64,000 bases of DNA. Source: Embleya sp042956465. GTDB taxonomy: Bacteria > Actinomycetota > Actinomycetes > Streptomycetales > Streptomycetaceae. The notes under the pieces are model-generated. The model searched no databases and was not told the origin of the DNA. It worked only from the letters and a program-made list of their open reading frames with translations. Shown here piece after piece: positions 33,734 through 43,800 of this stretch. The stretch lies in the NCBI RefSeq assembly GCF_042956465.1, contig NZ_JBIBGL010000006.1, forward strand, positions 372,001 through 436,000, given 5' to 3'. Numbering within the stretch: the stretch's first letter is position 1; every line of letters begins with the position of its first letter. The translations under genes and the position numbers were made by a program.

Positions 33734-35224
33734 ATGTCCACCGGCACCTTCCCCTCGACCGACTCGACGGATCCGGCGAGTTCCACCGCGGCGGCGCGAT
33801 CCGACGTCGCCGAGGCCTCGTTCCTGACCACCACGCGCGGCAAACTCACCCTCGTCCTGCTGTGCGCGGTGGCCTTCCTCGACTTCGTCGACGCCTCCAT
33901 CGTCAACATCGCGCTGCCCAGCATCCAGCGCGACCTCGGCCTCACCAACCAGGGCCTGCAATGGGTGCCATCCGGCTACCTGCTGACCTACGGCGGCCTG
34001 ATGCTGCTCGGCGGGCGCGCCGCCGACCTGATCGGGCGTCGTCGGGTCCTGCTCGCCGGCACCGTTGTCTTCGCCGCCGCCTCCCTGGTCGGCGGACTGG
34101 CCCAAAGCTCCGCGGTGTTGATCGGCGCCCGGCTCGCCCAGGGTGCGGGCGCGTCGATGATGTTGCCCGCGGCCCTGTCGATCCTGACCACCTCGTTCGG
34201 CACCGGCAACGACCGCAACAAGGCACTCGGCGCCTGGGCCGGCACCGGGGCACTGGCCTCCGCCGTCGGCGTGTTCCTGGGCGGCGTGCTCACCGAAGGT
34301 CCCGGCTGGCGCTGGGTCATGTTCGTCAACCTGCCGGTCTGCGCACTCGTTCTCCCGGCCATCCCCCGACTGCTCCCCGACGACCGGCACCGGGCCTCGA
34401 CGCGCGGCTTCGACTTCCTCGGCACGGTGCTGGCCACCGGCGGACTGGTCCTGCTGGTCTACGCCCTGGTGAAGGCACCCGACCAGGGCTGGGGATCCAC
34501 CCGCACCGTCGTCGAACTGGCGGTCGCGGGGGGCCTGTTGCTCGCCTTCGTGATCAACGAGGCGGTCGGTCGCAACCCGCTGATGCCGTTGAGCATCTTC
34601 CGCGTCAAGGGCCTCGCCGCGGCGAACGTGACGCAACTGGTGGCGATGTCCGGCTTCATCGCGATGTTCTTCTTCCTCACCCTGTACATGCAGGACGTCC
34701 TGGGCTATTCCGAGATCCGCGCCGGTTCCGCGTTCCTGCCGGTCACCGTGGGCGTGGGCATCGCCGCCGGACTGGCCCAGCCGCTGCTCGGCCGGGTCGG
34801 TACCCGGCCGCTGATCGTGGTCGGCGCGCTCATCGCGTCCGCCGGGATCGGGATGCTCTCCCGCATTCCGGTGGACGGCTCCTATCTCACCGACCTGCTG
34901 CCCGGCCTGGTCGTGATGTCGTTCGGGCTCGGGTTCGTCTTCGTCGGCGTCGCCACCGCCGCCAACGCGGGCGTGCCGGCCGAGCAGGCAGGCCTGGCGG
35001 CGGCCCTGATGAACACGGCGCAACAACTCGGCGGCGCGTTCGGCCTCGCGGTCCTCTCCGCCGTCGCGACCTCGGAGACGAGCCATCGCCTGGGCGCCGG
35101 CCACGCGGCGGCCCATGCCTACACCGAGGGCTTCCAAAAGGCGCTCCTGGTCGGCGCGTTCCTGCTCGCCGGCGCGGCGGTGGTGGCCCTGTTCGTCGCC
35201 AACACCCGCGGCGAGGAGACCTGA
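33734..35224 (+). CDS. DHA2-family (EmrB/QacA) MFS exporter
   Basis: The 496-aa protein has 14 predicted membrane helices. Motif A appears as GGRAADLIGRRRVLLAG after helix 2; VAFLDFVDASIVNIALPSI is the DHA2 helix-1 motif, and LAQGAGASMMLPAALSILTTSF matches motif C. Such exporters use proton motive force to expel antibiotics, dyes or cell-wall precursors. ATG 33734 with GGAG 7 nt upstream is chosen; the frame is open for 170 nt more but without conserved sequence. No regulator is adjacent except the dead sigma gene upstream. A hairpin follows. Confidence 0.9.
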   Translation: MSTGTFPSTDSTDPASSTAAARSDVAEASFLTTTRGKLTLVLLCAVAFLDFVDASIVNIALPSIQRDLGLTNQGLQWVPSGYLLTYGGLMLLGGRAADLIGRRRVLLAGTVVFAAASLVGGLAQSSAVLIGARLAQGAGASMMLPAALSILTTSFGTGNDRNKALGAWAGTGALASAVGVFLGGVLTEGPGWRWVMFVNLPVCALVLPAIPRLLPDDRHRASTRGFDFLGTVLATGGLVLLVYALVKAPDQGWGSTRTVVELAVAGGLLLAFVINEAVGRNPLMPLSIFRVKGLAAANVTQLVAMSGFIAMFFFLTLYMQDVLGYSEIRAGSAFLPVTVGVGIAAGLAQPLLGRVGTRPLIVVGALIASAGIGMLSRIPVDGSYLTDLLPGLVVMSFGLGFVFVGVATAANAGVPAEQAGLAAALMNTAQQLGGAFGLAVLSAVATSETSHRLGAGHAAAHAYTEGFQKALLVGAFLLAGAAVVALFVANTRGEET

Positions 35225-35268
35225 CCCGGCGCCGGACCCCGCGTACACGAGGCGACGCGGCCCGGAGG

Positions 35269-35309
35269 GCGGCGGGGGAGGACGCCCGAGAGGTGACGTC
35301 CCCCGCCGC
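35269..35309 (+). terminator. Hairpin after the MFS exporter gene
   Basis: 11-bp perfect arms GCGGCGGGGGA (35269-35279) and TCCCCCGCCGC (35299-35309) with a 19-nt loop, 45 nt after the stop. Confidence 0.5.
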
Positions 35310-35444
35310 GCGATCGCCGGGGGGCGACCGTGCCGGCGTGTGGCTGCCGCCGACGGTGTTGCCCCGTGTTCGTTGTGCGCAGGCAGGCCACGCCGGGGGC
35401 GTGACGCGGGCGCCCCCGGGACGGCCTGTGCGTGCTCGTCGGGG

Positions 35445-36713
35445 CTACGGGCGGCCGGTCAGGACCAGGCCCGCGAGGGGTCGGGCGGGACCGGTGGAGA
35501 TGCCGACGGCCGTTACCGTGCCCCGGTCGACGTGTACCGACCAGGGCAGGTACGACCTGCCGTCGGCGGACGGCGCCGGGATGTCGAGCGAAGCCGCCCG
35601 GGAGGCGGTGATCCGCAGGCCGTACCCGTTCTCGCGGTCGACGGTCGCGCCCACCGCAACGATGCCGGCGGGTGCGCGGGCCGCGCCGTACATCGGACCG
35701 GCGTCCGGCGGCGGCGTGCTCGGGGTCCAGGCGCGGCCGTTCCAGTGCATCACGAGCGCGTGCCCGGAGTCCTCGTCGTCCAGGAGGCGGCGTCCGACCG
35801 CCCACACGTCGCTCGGGCCGTTTGCCACGACCGCGTTGAACTCGCCCCACACCCCGCCGAATTGCGGCACCGGAACGACGCGCCACGCATGTCCGTCATA
35901 GTGCAGCGCGAGCGGCTTGTCGTTGTCGCCGAAGCCGTTGCCGACCGCCCAGATGTCGTTCGGTCCGCTCACGGAGATGGAGTTGAGCGCCCAGGAGGCC
36001 GTCGGCTGCGGAAGGGCGACGCGGGTCCAGGCGCGGCCGTTCCAGTGCTGCACGATGCCTTCGTCGTGCGTTTCGTATTGCGGCGGGCCGCCGTCCGGGT
36101 CGGGCGTGATCTTGTCGATCAACTGCACCCACCCGGCCGCCCACACGTCGTTCGGAGCGCGCTCGGCGACGCTCAGCAGCCCGCCGCCCTGCGAGTTCGG
36201 CGGCATCGGCGCATACCGGACCGTCCAGGAACGCCCGTTCCAGTGCTGGGTCGTGATCGGGTCTCCGGTGTTCTCGGAGGCGTCGCCGACCATCCACGCG
36301 TCGCGCGGCGAGGTGGAGGCGACGGCGTTGACGCGCCCGGTGGCCTCGGGCGCGGTGGGGAGTTCGGCCCAGGTGCCGCCGCGCCGGTCGTCGCGTGCGT
36401 ACAACACGGGGGTGAACGGGCCGCCGTCCGTGATGCGGAAGCCCGCGGCCCACGTGGTGTGCGCATCGGGCTTGGTGATGCCGGTCAGGCTCACACCGAC
36501 GCCGTCTGCCGGGAGTTGCGCGGCGGTCCAATCGCCGGGTGCGCCTGCCGCCGCGGCGGGGGAGACGGGCAACGCCGCGCCGAGCACGAGCGCGGAGGCG
36601 GTCACGGCGAGCAGCAGACGAGCGCGGATGCGCATACCGGTGCGCGCTGACGACGGGGTGCTGTTGCCGGCGACAGGGCGACGGCCCTGCGAGTCAAGGG
36701 AGTTCATGGTCAT
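35445..36713 (-). CDS. Secreted repeat protein (HWNGRxWT beta-propeller-like)
   Basis: The 422-aa exported protein has a basic n-region (MRIRARLLL around residue 27), a hydrophobic core and an AXA site near 55. The mature part repeats units of about 55 residues with the pattern NDIWAVGxG...HYDGHAW or HWNGRAWT (four or five copies between about 120 and 350), typical of beta-propeller-like secreted actinobacterial proteins of unknown function. ATG 36713 has GGAG 8 nt upstream; ATG 36707 is also possible. No catalytic residues stand out. A surface-binding or adhesive role is plausible but unproven. Confidence 0.75.
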   Translation of the reverse strand: MTMNSLDSQGRRPVAGNSTPSSARTGMRIRARLLLAVTASALVLGAALPVSPAAAAGAPGDWTAAQLPADGVGVSLTGITKPDAHTTWAAGFRITDGGPFTPVLYARDDRRGGTWAELPTAPEATGRVNAVASTSPRDAWMVGDASENTGDPITTQHWNGRSWTVRYAPMPPNSQGGGLLSVAERAPNDVWAAGWVQLIDKITPDPDGGPPQYETHDEGIVQHWNGRAWTRVALPQPTASWALNSISVSGPNDIWAVGNGFGDNDKPLALHYDGHAWRVVPVPQFGGVWGEFNAVVANGPSDVWAVGRRLLDDEDSGHALVMHWNGRAWTPSTPPPDAGPMYGAARAPAGIVAVGATVDRENGYGLRITASRAASLDIPAPSADGRSYLPWSVHVDRGTVTAVGISTGPARPLAGLVLTGRP

Positions 36714-36929
36714 GAGGAAGTCTCCGGACCCGGGGCGCACGCCCCGTCATTCCATGTGACGCGACGGGTCGACGGTCCGGTTTCAAACATCAGGCGAGGA
36801 AGGCGCGCGGGCAGCGGTGGTTGCGCGCGGATCGGGGCGTCGTCGGTCGGCGTACGGATGCGGCGGGCCGCGCCGTCGCCGCGGCGCAACCCGGCGAGCC
36901 CCTACCCCGCCTCGGTCGTGTTCATATCT

Positions 36930-36945
36930 TGAGATGCGTATCTCA
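36930..36945. promoter_or_regulatory. Palindrome TGAGAT-N4-ATCTCA upstream of the methyltransferase
   Basis: A perfect 6-bp dyad with a 4-nt centre in the 320-nt divergent region 36714-37033, locally AT-richer than its surroundings. It is a likely repressor site, although no regulator gene adjoins it. Confidence 0.45.
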
Positions 36946-37033
36946 TCATTCGACATGCGGGCGTACGGTGTCGGTATCGGTTCGCGGTGCGATGCCGCCG
37001 ATCCGGCCTACCGGAAGACGCGAAGGGGACGTC

Positions 37034-37849
37034 ATGTCGAAGGAAACCGCCGTGTATACGCATGGGCACCACGAGTCCGTGCTGCGTTCGCACACCTGGC
37101 GGACCGCGGCCAACTCGGCGGCCTATCTCCTCGACTCGCTCAAGCCGCACATGAAGATCCTGGACATCGGCTGTGGTCCGGGCACCATCACCGCCGACCT
37201 GGCGGCGCTGGTCCCCGACGGCCACGTCACCGGCGTCGACCACGCGCCGGACGTCTTGGAGCAGGCGCGCGCGACGGCCGCCGAACGGGGCCTGGACAAC
37301 CTCGACTTCGCGACCGCGGACGTGCACGCGCTGGACTACCCGGACGACACCTTCTGCGTCGTCCACGCGCACCAGGTACTCCAGCACGTGGGCGACCCGG
37401 TGCAGGCGCTGCGCGAGATGTACCGGGTCACCAAGCCGGGCGGGATCATCGCCGCCCGCGATGCGGACTACCCGACCATGGCCTGGTTCCCGGCGACGCC
37501 CGGCATGGACGACTGGCTGGACCTGTATCTGCGGGTGGCCCGGGCCAACGGCGGCGCGCCGGACGCCGGGCGGCGGCTCAAGTCCTGGGCCCTGCACGCC
37601 GGTTACTCCGACGTCACGTGCTCGTCGAGCGCCTGGTGCTATGCCGATGCGGAGGAACGCGCCTGGTGGAGCGGCCTGTGGGCGGACCGCACACTCGCCT
37701 CGTCGTACGCCGAACGCGCCACCGAGGGCGGCCACGCGACGATCGAGCAGCTGCGCGCGGTGTCGCAGGCATGGCGGGAGTGGGGGCGGCAGGAGGACGC
37801 GTGGTTCTCTGTCCCGCACGGCGAGATCCTCTGCCGCAAGCCGGTCTGA
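37034..37849 (+). CDS. Class I SAM-dependent methyltransferase (UbiE-like)
   Basis: The 271-aa methyltransferase has motif I LDIGCGPG at residues 43-50, an acidic GVDHAPDVLEQAR motif II near 68-80, FATADVHALDYPDDTFCVVHAHQVLQHV near 95-125 and TKPGGIIAARDADYP motif near 140. The extended C-terminal half resembles UbiE-related small-molecule enzymes. The acceptor is not apparent. ATG 37034 has AAGGGG just upstream. It is monocistronic, in front of a Tat-exported phosphatase-like gene. Confidence 0.88.
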   Translation: MSKETAVYTHGHHESVLRSHTWRTAANSAAYLLDSLKPHMKILDIGCGPGTITADLAALVPDGHVTGVDHAPDVLEQARATAAERGLDNLDFATADVHALDYPDDTFCVVHAHQVLQHVGDPVQALREMYRVTKPGGIIAARDADYPTMAWFPATPGMDDWLDLYLRVARANGGAPDAGRRLKSWALHAGYSDVTCSSSAWCYADAEERAWWSGLWADRTLASSYAERATEGGHATIEQLRAVSQAWREWGRQEDAWFSVPHGEILCRKPV

Positions 37850-38078
37850 TCGACCACGATCGCCCGCTCGTGCCGGGGCGGCCCCATTCCGCCCCGACCG
37901 GGCTCCGACGTGGTTGCCCGGGACGCGTTCCGCGGCCCGAACGGGTTGCATGCCCGATCGTCATCGGGATTTCACTCGTGCGGACATTCCTCCGACGGCG
38001 GTTCGGTCCTAACGTACCGATTGGTAACACGGGGGTCGCGTGCGGCGGTTCCGGCCGTCGTCGAGAAGGGAGTACGAC

Positions 38079-39248
38079 ATGGATCGGCGTACATTCCTGC
38101 GAGGTACCGCCGTCGGCACGGGTGGACTGGTGCTCGGCGGCTCACTGTGGGCGTCCGCTGCGCAGGCGGGGCCCGCGCAACCGGGGACAGGGCCCTACGG
38201 CGTGTTGTCGGCGCCGGACGTCAACGGGGTGCGGTTGCCCGCCGGGTTCACCTCGCGCGTGGTGGCGAAAAGCGGACACTTCGTCACGGGGACCACACAC
38301 CTGTGGCACGGGGCCCCGGACGGTGGCGCCTGCTTCCGCGACGGAGACGGGTGGATCTACGTCTCCAACTCCGAACTCCCGCTGGTGGGCGGGGTCTCCG
38401 CAGTGCGCTTCGCCGCGGACGGGAGCATCGGCGGCGCCTATTCCATCCTCGGCGGCTCGAACCTGAACTGCGCGGGTGGGGCCACGCCGTGGGGCACGTG
38501 GCTCTCGTGCGAGGAGATAGCGTTCGGGCGGGTGTGGGAGACCGATCCGTACGGGCGCACCGGCGCCGTCAAGCGCGATGCCATGGGGCGGTTCAAGCAC
38601 GAGGCCGCCGCGGCCGACCCCGACCGGCGGGTGATCTACCTGACCGAGGACGAATCCGACGGCTGCTTCTACCGATTCACGCCCGACACGTGGGGCGACC
38701 TCTCGCGCGGACGCCTCGACGTACTGTGCGCCCCGGCGGCGCCGGTGACCGGGCCGGTGACCTGGCGAACGGTGCCCCGTCCCGGTGACTGGCTCACCGG
38801 CACGCGCAACCAGGTCGCGGAGGCGCGCCGCTTCAAGGGTGGCGAGGGCGCGCACTATCGGGACGGGCGAGTGTGGTTCACCACCAAGGGCGACAACCGC
38901 GTGTGGGTGTACGACGCGGCGGCGGGTGCCCTGGACATCGCGTACGACGACGACCTCGTGCCTGCCGGGTCCGCACCGCTGACCGGCGTGGACAACATCA
39001 CCGGTCGCCCCAACGGCGACCTGTTCGTCGCCGAGGACGGCGGCGACATGCAGATCTGCCTGATCACGCCGAACGACACGGTCGCGCCGTTCCTCCAGGT
39101 GACCGGCCACGACGGCTCCGAGATCACCGGCCCGGCCTTCTCCCCCGACGGGCGGCGCCTGTATTTCTCCTCCCAGCGTGGCACCTCCAACTCCCCCACG
39201 GCCGGAGTGACCTTCGAGGTGACAGGCCCCTTCCGCGACGCGACCTGA
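38079..39248 (+). CDS. Tat-exported PhoX/DUF839-family phosphatase-like protein
   Basis: The 389-aa protein begins MDRRTFLRGTAVGTGGLVLGG, a Tat signal with its twin Arg at 3-4 and a hydrophobic core, cleaved near the AQAG at about 32. The body matches DUF839 / PhoX-type beta-propellers: LNCAGGATPWGTWLSCEE, GRFKHEAAAADPDRRVIYLTED, GEGAHYRDGRVWFTTKGDNRVW and GGDMQICLI, which carry the Ca/Fe ligand carboxylates in true PhoX. Length is shorter than classical PhoX (about 600), so phosphatase activity is only inferred. GAAGGGAG precedes the ATG. A strong hairpin follows. Confidence 0.82.
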   Translation: MDRRTFLRGTAVGTGGLVLGGSLWASAAQAGPAQPGTGPYGVLSAPDVNGVRLPAGFTSRVVAKSGHFVTGTTHLWHGAPDGGACFRDGDGWIYVSNSELPLVGGVSAVRFAADGSIGGAYSILGGSNLNCAGGATPWGTWLSCEEIAFGRVWETDPYGRTGAVKRDAMGRFKHEAAAADPDRRVIYLTEDESDGCFYRFTPDTWGDLSRGRLDVLCAPAAPVTGPVTWRTVPRPGDWLTGTRNQVAEARRFKGGEGAHYRDGRVWFTTKGDNRVWVYDAAAGALDIAYDDDLVPAGSAPLTGVDNITGRPNGDLFVAEDGGDMQICLITPNDTVAPFLQVTGHDGSEITGPAFSPDGRRLYFSSQRGTSNSPTAGVTFEVTGPFRDAT

Positions 39249-39274
39249 CGCCACGGCGCGGCCCGGCGCCGGAG

Positions 39275-39307
39275 CGGGGCGTGCCCACGAGATCGTGGCA
39301 CGCCCCG
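39275..39307. terminator. Bidirectional hairpin between convergent genes
   Basis: CGGGGCGTGC-C-CACGA (39275-39290) pairs with TCGTGGCACGCCCCG (39293-39307): 15 bp with one bulged C and a 2-nt loop, between the PhoX-like and S37 genes. Confidence 0.6.
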
Positions 39308-39354
39308 TCCGCCGCCGGCCGTCTCGAACGGCCCCGGCCTCCGGCGTCTCCGGC

Positions 39355-40788
39355 TCAGACCCCGGCCCACCGGTGCAGGGCCGCGCTCGCACGGGCGGCG
39401 TCCTCGGGGGCGAGGCCGGCTATTCTCGCGCCGTGGCCCGCGCCCGGCGCCACCTGGACCTGGGCGTCGCGGCTGCCCGGACCCAGCCGGAACGGCTCGG
39501 CCCGGACCGGGTCGTTCTCGCCGTAGACGAAGAGTATTTCGCTGCCCCGGGACCGTACCCAGCGGTCGATGTCGCGCATCGCCCCGGGCTCGAACCGCAG
39601 CGGTATCTCCCGCGGCACATAGCTGCGCACCTCCTGGATGCCGGGGTAACGCAACAGGCCCGCCAGGTGCGGGGCCGCGACCTGGATGTATCCGAGCTGG
39701 GTGCCGAGTTGGTAGAAATAGGGAAGGAAGAACCCGACGCTGCCGTCCGTGTAGACCGCGAGTCGGGAGATCCCGTCGACCCACGCGTACAACTCGTCCG
39801 AGGACGCGGCCGGCGTGGGCGCGCCGGCGCACTTCGACTCGCCCGCGTACATCCAGAACATCGTCGGCAGGCGGAGCACGGCGAGTTCGAACGCCTGGTC
39901 CACACCGCCCAGGGTGTCGAAGGTCTGCCCGTTCGCCTGGGCCCACTGCCGGTAGCGGGCCACCATCTCCTCTCGTCGCACGAGCGCTTCGCGCTGCACC
40001 GTTTGCAGTGCGGCGCGGCACTCGGGCGTGCCCACGCGGGCCAGGAATGCGTCGTAGGCGGTGTCGTCGCGGTCGTCGGTGTTGTTGGGCGCGGAGTAGA
40101 CCACGCTGCCGTCGACGTCGTTCGGATGGAACCGCCGGTGGTAGACGGTGGCCATGCCGCCCTTGCTGCCGCCGGTGGATATCCACGAACCGCGGTAGAT
40201 CGGCTTCAGCGCTTGGATCAGCCGATGGTGGTCGTCGGCAGCCTGGCGGATGTTCAGGTTGCTCAGGTCGGCGGGATCGGGGCGGGACGTGCCGAAGTAG
40301 CGCTGCTCGGTGTAGATCTGATTGCCGTCGAGCATGACGGTCGGCTCGGAGCGGAAGTCCGGGCCGGCGCCGAGGTCGTAGCCGCTGGTGTACAGGACCA
40401 TCGGCCGTCGCGTGGACACGTGCCGCAGGCTGAACCGCTGTGCGAAGGATCCCCACTCGGGGTGCAGGTGGTCATTGGGTTGACGGTAGGTCAGGTCGAA
40501 GTATCGGACACCCGGCGAGACCGGCTTCTCGGCCAGCACCCGCATGCCCGGTATCGCCTCGAGCCGCGCCCGGATGTCGGCCTCGTCGGCCTCGGCCACC
40601 GCGCCGGCCGGCGCCGGTTGTGCCCCGGCAGGGATCGCCGCGCCGCCGGCGACGAGCCCGAGCACGACGGAGAACACCGAGAACACCGCAAGTCTGCGCC
40701 CGCCGCGCCGCCGGACGCGACCGCGCCGGCCGGGCGGTGCCGCCCCGGGGATATCGCTTCGGTCCTGGTTGCTGATCGCGTTTGTCAT
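39355..40788 (-). CDS. Secreted S37-family tripeptidyl aminopeptidase
   Basis: The 477-aa exported serine peptidase has a basic stretch 21-32, a hydrophobic core and signal cleavage near 56. GGSKGGM puts the nucleophile Ser at 208, followed by YHRRFHPNDVDGSVVYSAP. The late FVYGENDPVRAEPF and PGAGHGA supply Asp and His. This matches the S37 family (Streptomyces lividans Tap-like, PS-10). It would remove short peptides from secreted proteins or nutrients. It is oriented toward the PhoX-like gene and lies 104 nt from the end of the 1304-aa gene, whose terminator is between them. Confidence 0.88.
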   Translation of the reverse strand: MTNAISNQDRSDIPGAAPPGRRGRVRRRGGRRLAVFSVFSVVLGLVAGGAAIPAGAQPAPAGAVAEADEADIRARLEAIPGMRVLAEKPVSPGVRYFDLTYRQPNDHLHPEWGSFAQRFSLRHVSTRRPMVLYTSGYDLGAGPDFRSEPTVMLDGNQIYTEQRYFGTSRPDPADLSNLNIRQAADDHHRLIQALKPIYRGSWISTGGSKGGMATVYHRRFHPNDVDGSVVYSAPNNTDDRDDTAYDAFLARVGTPECRAALQTVQREALVRREEMVARYRQWAQANGQTFDTLGGVDQAFELAVLRLPTMFWMYAGESKCAGAPTPAASSDELYAWVDGISRLAVYTDGSVGFFLPYFYQLGTQLGYIQVAAPHLAGLLRYPGIQEVRSYVPREIPLRFEPGAMRDIDRWVRSRGSEILFVYGENDPVRAEPFRLGPGSRDAQVQVAPGAGHGARIAGLAPEDAARASAALHRWAGV

Positions 40789-40831
40789 GTCTCAAGAAAA
40801 GCCGGAGCTCCCATTCCGGCGGATCCCCGAA

Positions 40832-40853
40832 CCGGGGGAACCGTCTCCCCCGG
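40832..40853 (-). terminator. Hairpin after the 1304-aa gene
   Basis: CCGGGGGA (40832-40839) and TCCCCCGG (40846-40853) form an 8-bp stem with a 6-nt loop, 40 nt past the stop of the 1304-aa minus-strand gene. Confidence 0.45.
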
Positions 40854-40892
40854 CCGGGGGATGCCGCACACCGGCACCGCCGCCGCGTCCGG

Positions 40893-43800
40893 TCACAGTT
40901 CCACGGCGTCCGCGTAGACCAGGCTTTCCGTGGCCGGGCCGAACTCGTCGGTGGCGAAGTCGGAGCGCATGGACGCCATCTCGCTGACCAGGAGGCGCAG
41001 GGGTCGGTCGGGGCGGGGGGTGGGGAGGGGGATTTCCGCGGAGTAGGTGGGAAAGAGGCTGGTGTCGTCGTCGGCGGAGAGTTCGGTGATGGTCTCGTCG
41101 AGGTCGATCCAACCGAGAACGGGGTCGGGGAGGTCCGGGTCGCGCACCTGGAAGCCGGCCGACACCGTGGGCGGACTGTTGTCGTCGTGGTAGGCGGGGC
41201 CGGTGAGCCGCACGCTCAGCGGGTCGGTGCCGGAGACGGTGAGGGTGCGTTCGGGCAGCAGCCGCAGGGTGTCGGCGAGGACGATCCGGGACAGCTGGAA
41301 GCCCTCCAGGGAGCGTCGTTGCAGGCGGGCGAGCGCCGGCCGCAGGAAGGGGAAGTAGGCGTCGCCGGTGTCGACGTCGATGTCGACGTACCACCGGCCG
41401 GACGGCCCGTCGAAGGTGGGCTCGAACCCGGCCGCGGTGACGGCGAATCCGTCGAAGACCTCGGGCAGGGCCACGTCCAGTGTGGTCTGTGCGCCGGGGA
41501 AGTCGCTCGCGGAGGGCAGGAACACCGGTGCCGCGCCGCGGATCGGGTCGCGCCCCATCAGGGTGATGAACGGGTGTGCCTGGAGCGGCTGTTCGTCCCC
41601 CTCCAGGCCCAGCACCACGGCCAACAGCTCGCCGTTGCCGGACGAATACCAGGGCCGCGACAGATAGACCCGGAAGCCCCCTCCGCGGCGCCGTCGTTCC
41701 AGGCCGTCCGGCAGGCTCCCGAAGGTCTCGAACCCCAGGGTGAGGAAGGTGCCCAAAACGTGCGGTGCGGCGGGTTTGGCGCTGCTGAGCACGCTGTGCT
41801 CGACGGGTTCGCCGTGCACGCTGAGCAGTTCCCGGTCGGTGTCCCGGGCGAACTCCGGCGGGAAGTAGTCGGCGAACCGGGTGGTCGCCACGGGGGTGAA
41901 GGTCACGTCGCGGTGCTTGCTGTCACCGAACTCGCACTTGGCCGGGACCGGCGTCGCCGGCGGCCGGCCCGGCTCCACCGCGAAGGCGAGTTCCTCGGCC
42001 ACGAAGGTGTTGAACGTCAGGGTGTCGCCGTCGAGGGTGCTGGGCGAGTCCTCGCTCGCGACCGGGTCGCGCGGGACGGCGGCGGCGAGCGGCAGTCGGA
42101 ACACCGGAGCGGTGACGTCGAGGACGCTCGGCCCCGGCATGGTGAGGTCGTCCACGTTCTCGCTCCACGAAGCGATCATGTCCACGCGCTCGGTGCTCGC
42201 CGCGCTCAACTCCAGCGAGCCGACGAGGTGTTCGCCGGTCGCCCCGGGCATCCGGTCGGGTGCGTCGTTCAGCGTCAACAGCGGTGCGATCAAGGGGCGT
42301 TGCACGGCATGGACGAGCGTCACGTCGTACCACGGGGTCAACATCCAGTGCCGGTTGGCCCGGGCGGCGGCCATCACGTTCTCGAACTGATCGGGATCCA
42401 GCGCGTCCCGGCACCACTTGAGCATGCCCATCGTCTTCTCGTTGACCTTGACGCGCGAGCACACCCGCACGGTCGCCACCGTCGCCTTCGGCAGCAACAC
42501 GGTCAGCACCCGGGTCGACGGGTCGAAGACGGGCGCTCCGTCGCCCTCGCGGATGCACAGGCGCAGCGATTGCGGCGCATGCCAGTCGGCCGCGTTCCAC
42601 GGCACCTCGAACGCCTGACGCGCCGGCATGCCCGGAAGTTCGTGGAAGACCACCCCCTCGGCGAGCGGGTCGGGCAGATACGGCAGCTCGACCGTCTCGC
42701 CCGTGTACAGCACGTAATGGCCCTCCGACCCGTCCGGGGTCGCCGACGGATACGTCACGGACGCCATGCCGGGCAGCGACGGGTCGTCCAGCGACCCGCT
42801 CTCCCGCGATGCGATCGTGTACATCCGCCGGTGTGCGTCGGCGTCGCCCGAGCCGATGGCCTCGTCGAGCCTGCCGTGCCGCTCGACGCATTCCAAGGAC
42901 GTCTTGGGCGCGACCACGTGTCGCTCGTCGATCTCGTGGTACGGCGGATGTGTGCCGTCGGCGACCGGCGGCGAGGCGTTGAACGTCTCGGCGTACTGCG
43001 CCGGGGACAGTTCGGCGGTGCTGCGGATCACCAGCCGGTGTGCCGAGGTCCCCTCGGTGAACTCGACGCGCGGCAGCAGCAGCGGCGGAGGGACCGCCTC
43101 GAACCTGCGGAAGACCGGGGCGCCCGTGGCCGGCAACACCAGGACGTCCTGGTCGAGCAGCCCGTCGGCCTCCTCCAGGGTCGGCCCGTTGCCCGCCAGG
43201 TCCACGGTGCGGATCCGGATCCGGTAGGAACTCCCGAACCTCAGGCGCGGCAGCGAGCCGGGCCGGACGTGGGTTTCGATCTCCAACGGCAGTGTCGTGG
43301 CGGCCGCGTTGGGGATGCGCTCGGGGCCCTCCCCGTTCGCCAGGGCCTTGCCCGGGAGGGGCGCGGACAACGCCCACCCGTCCCAGGTGACCAGGTGTTC
43401 GTGCACGTGAACGCGCTGCCCGGCACCCGGCGCGGCGGTGGGCGTGGCCAGGCTGAGCTGGAAGAATCCTTCGTCGGACGCGGTGGCCAGGTGGTCGCCC
43501 GGACTGCCCGCCCGATCGTAGGCGACTTCGCGCTCGTGCAGCGAGAACCACTTCTGCCGGCGCTCGTCGAAGACGTCCAGGCGGTGTCCGCGGACGAGGT
43601 CCTCGGCGGTGAGGACCACGGTCGTCTCCCCGACGAGCGTGTCCTGCCGCTCGGCGGCCCGCCGGAAGTTGTCGTGCAGGTGCCGGGTGCGGTCGCCGAG
43701 CACGAGCGAGAGCCCCTTGGTACGCACCGTCGGCGGCGCGGCCTCGGCGTCCCCGTCGGTGTCGGCCGCGACGGCGGCGGCCAGCAGTTTGAGGGTGACG

